Part shown: in pieces, positions 16,580 through 22,625 of the stretch
Numbering within the stretch: the first letter of the stretch is position 1
How the letters are laid out: each line of letters starts with the position of its first letter
From: JAJXWB01 sp047605445
GTDB taxonomy: Bacteria > Pseudomonadota > Alphaproteobacteria > Rhizobiales > Beijerinckiaceae
Reading direction: 5' to 3'
Assembly: GCA_047605445.1 (NCBI GenBank)
Contig: JASGFP010000035.1
Location: 1-32,320 of the forward strand
DNA: 32,320 nt
Position numbers and translations under genes: made by a program
Notes under the pieces: generated by a model
What the model was told of the DNA's origin: nothing
What the model saw: only the letters and a program-made list of their open reading frames with translations
Database searches by the model: none

Positions 16580-17236
16580 ATGACAGACACGAAATTCAGG
16601 TTCGACCGCCGAACGCTGCTGCTCGGCGGCGCGGCTGGCGTCGGCGCGCTCGGCCTCGGCGGCTGCATGGCCACCGACGGCATGAGCCGCGCGGAGGCCG
16701 AGAAATGGTATGGGGCGGTCGCCGACAAGAAATTCGACATTCCGCCGGTCGACGTCGGCAAGATCGATCCGAAATACTACCGCCGCAAGATGGCCTTCGA
16801 CAGCAAGGAAGCGCCGGGCACGATCATCGTCGATCCCAGCAATTACTACGTCTACCGCATCGAGGGCGACGGCATGGCCACGCGCTACGGCGCCAATGTC
16901 GGCCGCCAGGGATTTCTGTGGAGCGGCGACGCCTATGTCGGGCGCAAGGCCGAATGGCCGGTCTGGACGCCGCCCGCCGAGATGATCAAGCGCCAGCCGG
17001 AAGCAGCGAAATACGCCGGCGGCATGAAGCCGGGGCTCGACAATCCGCTCGGCGCCCGCACGCTCTACCTCTACCAGAACGGCCGCTACACGCTCTACAC
17101 GATCTATTCGACCAGCGATCCCGAGACGATCGGCACCAATCTGACGAGCGGCTGCACCGGCCTGCTGACCCAGGACATGATGGATCTCTACGACCGGACG
17201 CCGGTCAAGACGAAAGTGGTCGTGCTGCCGGCTTAA
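16580..17236 (+). CDS. L,D-transpeptidase (YkuD)-like Tat lipoprotein lacking the catalytic His
   Basis: This 218-residue protein has a twin-arginine-like signal (DRRTLLLGG, Arg10-Arg11) ending in a lipobox LGGC with Cys29, so it is probably a Tat-exported lipoprotein. The C-terminal half matches YkuD L,D-transpeptidases, which form 3-3 cross-links or attach proteins to peptidoglycan: NPLGARTLYLY, then the active-site region ending TSGC with Cys192 and LLTQDMMDLYDRTPVKTKVVVL. At 16 residues before the Cys, where active enzymes have the catalytic His of IHGT, it has Tyr176 (IYST), and the Arg two residues after the Cys is Gly194. It may be inactive, use another base, or bind peptidoglycan only. 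Its stop shares the TTAA with the converging ribF stop. No strong ribosome-binding site is visible. Confidence 0.85.
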   Translation: MTDTKFRFDRRTLLLGGAAGVGALGLGGCMATDGMSRAEAEKWYGAVADKKFDIPPVDVGKIDPKYYRRKMAFDSKEAPGTIIVDPSNYYVYRIEGDGMATRYGANVGRQGFLWSGDAYVGRKAEWPVWTPPAEMIKRQPEAAKYAGGMKPGLDNPLGARTLYLYQNGRYTLYTIYSTSDPETIGTNLTSGCTGLLTQDMMDLYDRTPVKTKVVVLPA

Positions 17237-18195
17237 TCCGAGCGCGCGGCGAGCATTCGCCGCGCCTGCGCGACATCCGCGTTCATGCGCGCGACCAGCG
17301 CCTCGACGGAGTCGAATTTCGCCTCCGGGCGGATGAAGCCGATGAAGGCGACCTCGACGATCTTGCCGTAGAGATCGCCCTCGAAATCGAGCACGAAGAC
17401 TTCCAGAAGCGGCGGGCCGTCGTCGAAGGTCGGACGCTTGCCGAAATTGGCGGCGCCGCCGTAGGTCTTTCCATCAACTGTCAGCGTGACGGCGTAGATG
17501 CCGTGCCGCAGCCTGCACGAGGGGTCGAGCGCGATATTGGCGGTCGGAAAGCCGATCGTCCGGCCGCGCTTGGCGCCGTGGATCACTTCCCCTTCCACGA
17601 ACCAGGGATGGCCGAGCAGGCGGGCGGCCAGCGCGACGTCGCCGGCTTCGAGCGCCGCGCGGGTGGCGGTCGAGGAAACAGCGTCGAGCGCGCCGTCCTC
17701 GTCCTGCGAAATGCGCTCGACAATGTCGACGGCGAAGCCCTGCCGGGCCCCTTCGGATTTCAGGAATTCCGGCGTTCCCTGCCGCTTGGCGCCGAAATGG
17801 AAGTCGTAGCCGGCGACCACGCCGGAGACGCCAAGGCGGCGAATAAGCACGTCATCGACGAATTGCTGCGCGGTCAGGCCGGACAGCGCGGCGTCGAAAG
17901 TCAGCACGATCATGCCGTCGAGGCCGAGCCTTTGCAGGAAAGCGGCCTTCGCCTCGCGCGAGGTCAGGCGGAAAATGACGCTTTTCTTCGCGAAGAAATC
18001 GGCGGGGTGCGGCTCGAAGGTCAGCACGGCGCAAGGCTTGCCGAGTTGCGCGGCCAGCGCCTTCGCACGGGCGATGACGCCGCGATGGCCCCGGTGGAGG
18101 CCATCGAAATTGCCGATGGCGACGACTGCGCCTTCCAGCCCGGGCGGCGGGGATTGCGGGTCGGCGGCGTCGATGAAGCGGGAGGTCTCTGTCAC
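17233..18195 (-). CDS. ribF: bifunctional riboflavin kinase / FAD synthetase
   Basis: This 320-residue protein makes FMN from riboflavin and then FAD. The N-terminal adenylyltransferase motif GNFDGLHRGH is at 28-37, with TFEPHPADFF about 30 residues later and TATRAALEAGD in the middle. The C-terminal kinase domain has the GRTIGFPTANI motif, followed by YGGAANFGKRPTF and a LEVFVLDF block. The start is GTG at 18195; its ribosome-binding site is weak, so a nearby alternative cannot be excluded. The stop codon overlaps the converging L,D-transpeptidase-like gene by four bases. ribF usually sits next to ileS; here six other genes separate them. Confidence 0.96.
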   Translation of the reverse strand: MTETSRFIDAADPQSPPPGLEGAVVAIGNFDGLHRGHRGVIARAKALAAQLGKPCAVLTFEPHPADFFAKKSVIFRLTSREAKAAFLQRLGLDGMIVLTFDAALSGLTAQQFVDDVLIRRLGVSGVVAGYDFHFGAKRQGTPEFLKSEGARQGFAVDIVERISQDEDGALDAVSSTATRAALEAGDVALAARLLGHPWFVEGEVIHGAKRGRTIGFPTANIALDPSCRLRHGIYAVTLTVDGKTYGGAANFGKRPTFDDGPPLLEVFVLDFEGDLYGKIVEVAFIGFIRPEAKFDSVEALVARMNADVAQARRMLAARSD

Positions 18196-18230
18196 TTGCC
18201 GGAAGCCATCGGGCCGCGACGGATCAAGTT

Positions 18231-18326
18231 CCCTCCCCCTTGTGGGGGAGGGTTAGGGTGGGGGGTCGCGAAATCTCGCGAGAGCGCCCGACCCCCTCCC
18301 CCGCCCCTACCCACAAGGGGGAGGGG
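18231..18326. repeat. large imperfect inverted repeat with C/G-rich arms
   Basis: The left arm (18231-18268) begins CCCTCCCCCTTGTGGGGGAG and its near reverse complement forms the right arm (18289-18326), with a few mismatches. The loop contains the perfect ten-base palindrome TCTCGCGAGA (18274-18283). The CTCCCCCTTGTGGG type is a recurrent intergenic repeat in many high-GC alphaproteobacteria, by my recollection. It lies between maoC and ribF, both on the minus strand, and could end transcription from maoC or be a mobile palindromic repeat. Confidence 0.8.
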
Positions 18327-18362
18327 AGAGGGCGCTGAGCCATCGCGGCGGGTTTATTGAGA

Positions 18363-18377
18363 TTCGGCGCAGCCGAA
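18363..18377 (-). terminator. possible maoC terminator hairpin
   Basis: TTCGGC, loop GCA, GCCGAA is a perfect six-base stem 50 bases after the maoC stop. On the minus strand it is followed by TCTCAATAAACC, which is not a strong U-tract, so factor-independent termination is doubtful. Confidence 0.3.
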
Positions 18378-18426
18378 CCGTTCGCGCGGCAAAGAGCCAC
18401 GCTGGAATGCGGGGGTCAAGCCGCCC

Positions 18427-18891
18427 TCACGCCTCGGCCTTCGCCGCCGGGCGCGGGGTCGGGTTCTTCGAGGGCGCCATCACCATCGCCTCGCCGTCCA
18501 GCACGACCTTGCCGTCCACCAGGCATTCGCAATGCAGGCGGACGCGGCGGCCCTTTTCGGTCAGCTCGACCACCTCGACCACGACGTTGATGACGTCGCC
18601 GATCTTCACAGGTCCTTTGAAATTAAGGGTCTGCGACATGTAGACCGCGCCCGGCCCAGGCAGGTACATGCCGATCACGGTCGAGATCAGGCTGGCCGTG
18701 TAGAGGCCGTGGACGATACGCTCGCCGAACCGGGTCTTGCGGGCGAAATGATCGGACAGGTGGACCGGATTGCGGTCGCCGGAGAGGTCAGCGAAGGCGA
18801 TCACATCGTCGTCCATGACCGTCTTCATCAGCGTCTCGCGCTGGCCGATGGTCAGATCCTCGAAATAATGGGTCTTGTAGGGCGCGGACAT
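18427..18891 (-). CDS. MaoC family (R)-enoyl-CoA hydratase-like protein
   Basis: This 154-residue hot-dog-fold protein carries the hydratase-2 motif around residues 33-65: FADLSGDRNPVH with catalytic Asp39 and His44, followed by the conserved RIVHGLY turn. Such enzymes hydrate trans-2-enoyl-CoA to (R)-3-hydroxyacyl-CoA, feeding fatty acid or polyhydroxyalkanoate metabolism; the exact acyl substrate cannot be told here. I chose the ATG at 18891 because GGAGGGG lies six bases upstream; the ATG at 18897 touches that sequence and is too close. The C-terminal tail is a low-complexity Pro/Ala stretch. It faces away from the cheY-like gene and shares its strand with ribF. Confidence 0.9.
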   Translation of the reverse strand: MSAPYKTHYFEDLTIGQRETLMKTVMDDDVIAFADLSGDRNPVHLSDHFARKTRFGERIVHGLYTASLISTVIGMYLPGPGAVYMSQTLNFKGPVKIGDVINVVVEVVELTEKGRRVRLHCECLVDGKVVLDGEAMVMAPSKNPTPRPAAKAEA

Positions 18892-18897
18892 GCTCAT

Positions 18898-18904
18898 CCC
18901 CTCC
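18898..18904 (-). promoter_or_regulatory. ribosome-binding site that fixes the maoC start
   Basis: On the minus strand this reads GGAGGGG. It is six bases from the ATG at 18891 and directly abuts the ATG at 18897, so it supports the shorter start. Confidence 0.75.
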
Positions 18905-19049
18905 GGAACGCGCCCGCAGTAACCTTTCGGCAACCCTGCGGCAAGCCGACGTCAGATCAATCCCTAAACTTTATTCCGCAATTCGGCTTCGTATGCGCTG
19001 GTGTTTACACAAGTGAAAGCCCCGGGCTGGTATTGCTGTCATTGCCGCG

Positions 19050-19071
19050 CCTCCGGTTTCGACCGGGGAGG
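19050..19071 (+). other. hairpin in the leader of the CheY-like gene
   Basis: CCTC-CGGT, loop TTCG, ACCG, two bulged Gs, then GAGG form an eight-pair stem 17 bases before the start codon. The 3' arm contains a GGGGAGG that could otherwise act as an upstream ribosome-binding site; the GGGAGA nearer the ATG stays free. A regulatory role is only a possibility. Confidence 0.35.
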
Positions 19072-19087
19072 CTGCTGGGAGACCGAC

Positions 19088-19480
19088 ATGACCGCCGATT
19101 CCACGATGCCCATTCTGGTCGTCGACGATTATCAGACGATGGTCCGCATCATCTGCAATCTGCTGAAGCAGATCGGCTACGAGAACGTCGACACGGCGAG
19201 CAACGGCGCGCAGGCGCTGGAGCGCATCGCCGAGAAGCAATATGGGCTGATCATTTCAGACTGGAACATGCAGCCGATGACCGGCTTCGAGCTTCTGGTG
19301 AAGCTGAAGGGCGAGGCGGGCACTGCCGACATCCCCTTCATCATGGTGACGGCGGAATCCAAGACCGACAACGTCATCGCCGCCCGCAAGGCCGGCGTGT
19401 CCAGCTACATCGTCAAGCCGTTCAACGCGGCGACGCTGAAGGCCAAGATCGACGCGGTGTTCACGGCCCGCGCCGCCTGA
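19088..19480 (+). CDS. single-domain CheY-like response regulator
   Basis: This 130-residue protein is a lone receiver domain with no output domain. The acidic pocket is Asp13-Asp14, the phosphorylation site Asp58 (SDWNMQPM), the switch Thr88 (MVTAES) and Lys110 (IVKPF), each exactly one residue after the E. coli CheY positions 12/13, 57, 87 and 109. The DWNMP-like sequence is typical of true CheY proteins. It could bind the flagellar switch or serve as a phosphate sink. No histidine kinase or chemotaxis gene is in the window. I chose the ATG at 19088, preceded by GGGAGA; a longer frame from 19001 adds a non-homologous leader. A strong terminator follows, so it is a single-gene unit. Confidence 0.93.
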   Translation: MTADSTMPILVVDDYQTMVRIICNLLKQIGYENVDTASNGAQALERIAEKQYGLIISDWNMQPMTGFELLVKLKGEAGTADIPFIMVTAESKTDNVIAARKAGVSSYIVKPFNAATLKAKIDAVFTARAA

Positions 19481-19501
19481 TCCCACCCCGCCTGCTGCAA
19501 G

Positions 19502-19526
19502 ACGGCCGCCTCCGGGCGGCCGTTTG
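19502..19526 (+). terminator. rho-independent terminator of the CheY-like gene
   Basis: ACGGCCGCC (19502-19510), loop TCCG, GGCGGCCGT (19515-19523) is a perfect nine-base stem, followed by TTTGCGTTTG. It starts 21 bases after the stop. It also lies at the end of the converging DUF1428 gene and may act in both directions. Confidence 0.8.
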
Positions 19527-19539
19527 CGTTTGAGGCGCG

Positions 19540-19890
19540 TCACAGGTCGACAATCGTCTCGAAGCCGCCGTAAATCATGCGCTTGCCGTCGAAGGGCATC
19601 GGATTTTGCTCGGGCGACAGGCGGGGGTCCTCCATCGCCTTTTTCATGCCGGCGTCGCGCGCCGCACGCGAGGGCCAGGCGATCCAGGAGAAGATCACGC
19701 TTTCGTCGTCCTTGCGCTGCACGGCCAGCGGAAACGAGGTCAGCTTGCCGTCGGGCACGTCGTCGCCCCAGCATTCGACGACCTTGAGCGCGCCATGCTC
19801 CTTGAAGACGGCGGCGGCCGTTTCAGCATGTTTTCGGTATTTTTCGCGATTGGCGGTCGGCACGGCCGCGACGAATCCGTCGATATACAT
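19540..19890 (-). CDS. DUF1428 (YbaA-like) family protein
   Basis: This 116-residue protein closely resembles E. coli YbaA: MYIDGFVAAVP at the start, VVECWGDDVPDGK in the middle, FSWIAWPS, and PFDGKRMIYGGFE at the end. The family has a dimeric alpha/beta-barrel fold, and I know of no established function. I chose the ATG at 19890 because AGGAGA lies seven bases upstream; the ATG at 19896 is only one base from that site. It is the last gene of a minus-strand run and follows the VOC protein gene by 69 bases. No sigma factor gene, which often accompanies such small proteins in other genomes, is present. Confidence 0.92.
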   Translation of the reverse strand: MYIDGFVAAVPTANREKYRKHAETAAAVFKEHGALKVVECWGDDVPDGKLTSFPLAVQRKDDESVIFSWIAWPSRAARDAGMKKAMEDPRLSPEQNPMPFDGKRMIYGGFETIVDL

Positions 19891-19897
19891 GCGCATG

Positions 19898-19903
19898 TCT
19901 CCT
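19898..19903 (-). promoter_or_regulatory. ribosome-binding site that fixes the DUF1428 start
   Basis: AGGAGA on the minus strand, seven bases from the ATG at 19890 and one base from the ATG at 19896. It favours the shorter protein, whose N-terminus also matches YbaA. Confidence 0.7.
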
Positions 19904-19959
19904 GACCCGGCCCCGACTGGCGGGAGGTAGCGCGGCGCGGGCGTCGATCCAGACCGGCC

Positions 19960-20439
19960 CTAGCTGGCCCGCCGCACCGCCGCCTCGATTTCCGCGACGT
20001 CGATCTTCTTCATCGTCATCATCGCTTCGAAGGCGGCTTTCGCGACGGAACCGCCGGCGGCCATCGCATCCAGCAGGACCTTCGGCGTGATCTGCCAGTT
20101 GACGCCCCACTTGTCCTTGCACCAGCCGCAGGCGCTCGGCGTTCCGCCATTGCCGACAATGGCGTTCCAGTAGCGGTCGGTCTCGGCCTGATCCTGCGTC
20201 TGGATCTGGAAGGAGAAGGCTTCCGTGTGCTGGAAGACCGGGCCGCCGTTCAGGCCGACGCAGGGGACGCCGACGACGGTGAATTCCACTGTGATGACCT
20301 GCCCCTTCTTGCCGCTCGGGAAATCGGCGGGCGCGAGGTGGATCGCCTCGACGCGGCTGTCCGGGAAGACCGAGGCGTAAAAATTGGCGGCTTCCTCGGC
20401 GTCGTGATCGTACCAGACGCAGATCGTGTTCTTCGTCAT
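19960..20439 (-). CDS. VOC family protein (PhnB-like)
   Basis: This 159-residue protein starts MTKNTICVWYDHDAEEAANF and carries FYASVFPDSRV, VEFTVVGVPCVGLNGGP, an AFSFQIQTQDQ strand and GWCKDKWGVNWQITP, the pattern of the PhnB / 3-demethylubiquinone-methyltransferase-like branch of the vicinal-oxygen-chelate fold. These proteins bind small molecules or metals; the branch is not a proven methyltransferase. The C-terminus has a helical MTMKKIDVAEIEAA segment seen in many members. It lies 31 bases after the MFS gene on the same strand. I chose the ATG at 20439; the open frame upstream runs into the MFS gene and is not coding. Confidence 0.9.
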   Translation of the reverse strand: MTKNTICVWYDHDAEEAANFYASVFPDSRVEAIHLAPADFPSGKKGQVITVEFTVVGVPCVGLNGGPVFQHTEAFSFQIQTQDQAETDRYWNAIVGNGGTPSACGWCKDKWGVNWQITPKVLLDAMAAGGSVAKAAFEAMMTMKKIDVAEIEAAVRRAS

Positions 20440-20470
20440 GCTTGGCCTCTTTTGTCGCCGCCCCGGCCTG

Positions 20471-21655
20471 TTAGCTAGCGCGTAAACGCGCCAGAGGTAG
20501 GCAGAGCGCGAGCGCCAGAGCCGAGACAGCGAACATGACGGCGAAAGCCGGACCGTAGCCGCCCGCCGCATCGAAGATGGCCGCGCCGATCCATGCGCCG
20601 AGGCCGCCGGCGATCTGGTGGACCATGGTGATGAGGCCCGTGAGCGCGCCCAGATGCCGGGCGCCGAAGAAGCGCGTGGCGAAGATGACCGCCAGCGGCG
20701 CCGTGACCATGAAGGTCGAGCCGAAGACCAGCGCGAAGATGGCGACCGAGAGCGGCGACTGGTCGACCATGATGAGGCCAAAGACCAGCACGCGCGCGAG
20801 GAACGACAGCGCTGTCGGCCAGACCGGGCCGAAACGGTCGCTCATGACCCCGGCGCCGACGACGCCGAGCAGGCCGGTCAGCCCCATCATCGCCAGCAGA
20901 TTGCCGGCGAGCATCGCGTCGACGCCGCGGTCCTGGGCGAAAGCGACGACATGGGTGGCGACGAAGAAATCGTCGAAACCGCAGATGGCGTAGATGGCGA
21001 GCAAGAGCCACATGCGCGGCGTGCGCAGCGCTTCGGCCACACCGAGACCGTCCGTCGGCTGCGCGGCGCGCGCCGCGCCCGCCTCGACCTTCGGCAGCGC
21101 CGCAAGGAGGATGAGCGCCAGCGCGACATGCGCGACGCCGAGGCCGACAAACATGCTTCGCCAGGTGAGCGTCGAAAGCAGTGCCGCGAGACCTGCGATC
21201 ATCACGAGTTGCCCGACGCTCATGCCTGACGTGACGACGGCATTGACCATGCCAGTGCGCACGGGAAAGGCGCGCGTGACCATGACGCCGACGGGAATGA
21301 GCGAGGCCGCGCCATTGCCGAGGCCGAAGATCACGCCATAAAGCAGCACGGCATGCCAGGGCTGCGTGATGAGGCCCATTAGCCCGATGCCGACGCCACC
21401 GAGCGCGAGGCCGAGCACCAGCACGAGGCGCGGGCTTTTGGCGTCCGCGAGCCGCCCGGCCCAGAACATGGCGACGGCAGAGACGACCTGGAACACCGCC
21501 ACCGCCAGCCCGAGCGCGCTGCGCGGCCAGCCGAATTCCTCGACGATGGGCTTGAGCGTCAGCCCGACCGCAAAGCGGGCGCCGCCGCCGATGAAGAGAA
21601 TGACGAAGCCGCAGAGGAGGACGGTTGCGGCGGGGGTGAGGAGGCGGCGGGGCAT
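20471..21655 (-). CDS. major facilitator superfamily transporter (monocarboxylate-type)
   Basis: This 394-residue protein has about twelve hydrophobic segments and an MFS loop after TM2 (WAGRLADAKSPR). The N-terminus with GGGARFAVGLTLKPIVEEFGWPR, kept short here, is typical of the OFA/monocarboxylate-like MFS branch, which carries oxalate, formate or other small acids. The sixth-to-seventh segment loop is moderately long and alanine-rich. The substrate cannot be fixed. It starts 26 bases after the HAD hydrolase gene on the same strand and ends 31 bases before the VOC gene, so it is probably co-transcribed with them. A role in exporting or importing an organic acid linked to poxB and fumC upstream is possible but unproven. 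Confidence 0.88.
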   Translation of the reverse strand: MPRRLLTPAATVLLCGFVILFIGGGARFAVGLTLKPIVEEFGWPRSALGLAVAVFQVVSAVAMFWAGRLADAKSPRLVLVLGLALGGVGIGLMGLITQPWHAVLLYGVIFGLGNGAASLIPVGVMVTRAFPVRTGMVNAVVTSGMSVGQLVMIAGLAALLSTLTWRSMFVGLGVAHVALALILLAALPKVEAGAARAAQPTDGLGVAEALRTPRMWLLLAIYAICGFDDFFVATHVVAFAQDRGVDAMLAGNLLAMMGLTGLLGVVGAGVMSDRFGPVWPTALSFLARVLVFGLIMVDQSPLSVAIFALVFGSTFMVTAPLAVIFATRFFGARHLGALTGLITMVHQIAGGLGAWIGAAIFDAAGGYGPAFAVMFAVSALALALCLPLARLRAS

Positions 21656-21681
21656 GGGCGGAATCTATCGCGCGCCCGGCC

Positions 21682-22581
21682 TTACCACACCAGCTCCCGC
21701 AAATGCGCCGCAGGCGCGGCGCCGGCCTCCGCCAGCAGGTTGCGATAGGCGGCTTCGTCCACGCTCCAGTCGTCCGCGCCGCTCGCCGGATGCAGCGCGT
21801 CGCGGTGGATGCCTGAGGTGATGAACAGCGCATCAAAGCCCTGCGCCGCCGCGCCCCTGATGTCGGTGAAGAGGCCGTCGCCGATCGCCAGCACGCGGGC
21901 GCGGTCGAAGTCTTTTCCACGCACGCGCGCGGCCGACATCAGCGCGGCTTCGTAGATGATGGCGTGCGGCTTGCCGGCCATGATGACGCGGCCGCCGAGG
22001 CCCTGATAGCGCTCGGCGAGCGCGCCGGCGCACCACAGCAGATCGTCGCCGACATGAACCACGATATCCGGGTTGGCGCAGATCATGTCGAGATCGCGCT
22101 CCTTCATCGCGGCCAGCGAAGGCATGTAGGGTTCTGGATCGCCGTATTCGTCGATCAGCCCGGTGCAGACGACATAGTCGGCATCCGCCAGCGACAGCAT
22201 CGGCGGTTTTTCGCCGAGGCGCGCGGCGGCGGCATCGAACAGCGGGAGATCGCGCGGCGGGCCGATGTGATGCAGCGGCGCAGCGCCCCTCTGGCGGATG
22301 AGATCGACGGTGACGTCGCCCGACGAAACGATGGCGTCGTAGGCCGCGCGCGGCAGGCCGAAAGCGTCCAGCATCTCGACGATCCCCGCGTGCGGGCGCG
22401 GCGCGTTGGTGATGAGCACGACCGTGCCGCCCTTGGCGCGAAAGCGCGTCAGCGCGTCGGCGGCGGACGGCGTATGCGTGCGCCCGTCGTGAACGACGCC
22501 CCAGACGTCGGAGAGAATGACGTCGTAATCGGCGGCCAGATCGGAGAGGCCCGCAATGGCCTTCGAAGGTTTGATGCTCAT
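21682..22581 (-). CDS. TIGR01459-type HAD family hydrolase
   Basis: This 299-residue protein belongs to the NagD-like HAD subfamily IIA. Motif I is DVWGVVHDG starting at Asp25, motif II is in LITNAPRPH, the cap contains VVCTGLIDEYGD, motif III is near MAGKPHAIIY and motif IV is AIGDGLFTDIRGA. Two residues after the nucleophile Asp is a Trp, where typical HAD phosphatases have an Asp acid/base; I recall this as usual in the TIGR01459 family. The substrate is unknown. In related genomes I recall it beside ribF; here it sits between poxB and the MFS gene, 44 and 26 bases away. Confidence 0.92.
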   Translation of the reverse strand: MSIKPSKAIAGLSDLAADYDVILSDVWGVVHDGRTHTPSAADALTRFRAKGGTVVLITNAPRPHAGIVEMLDAFGLPRAAYDAIVSSGDVTVDLIRQRGAAPLHHIGPPRDLPLFDAAAARLGEKPPMLSLADADYVVCTGLIDEYGDPEPYMPSLAAMKERDLDMICANPDIVVHVGDDLLWCAGALAERYQGLGGRVIMAGKPHAIIYEAALMSAARVRGKDFDRARVLAIGDGLFTDIRGAAAQGFDALFITSGIHRDALHPASGADDWSVDEAAYRNLLAEAGAAPAAHLRELVW

Positions 22582-22625
22582 GGCCGCGCGCTACGGGTCG
22601 GCGCGCGCGAAGTCAAGCGCGGGCG

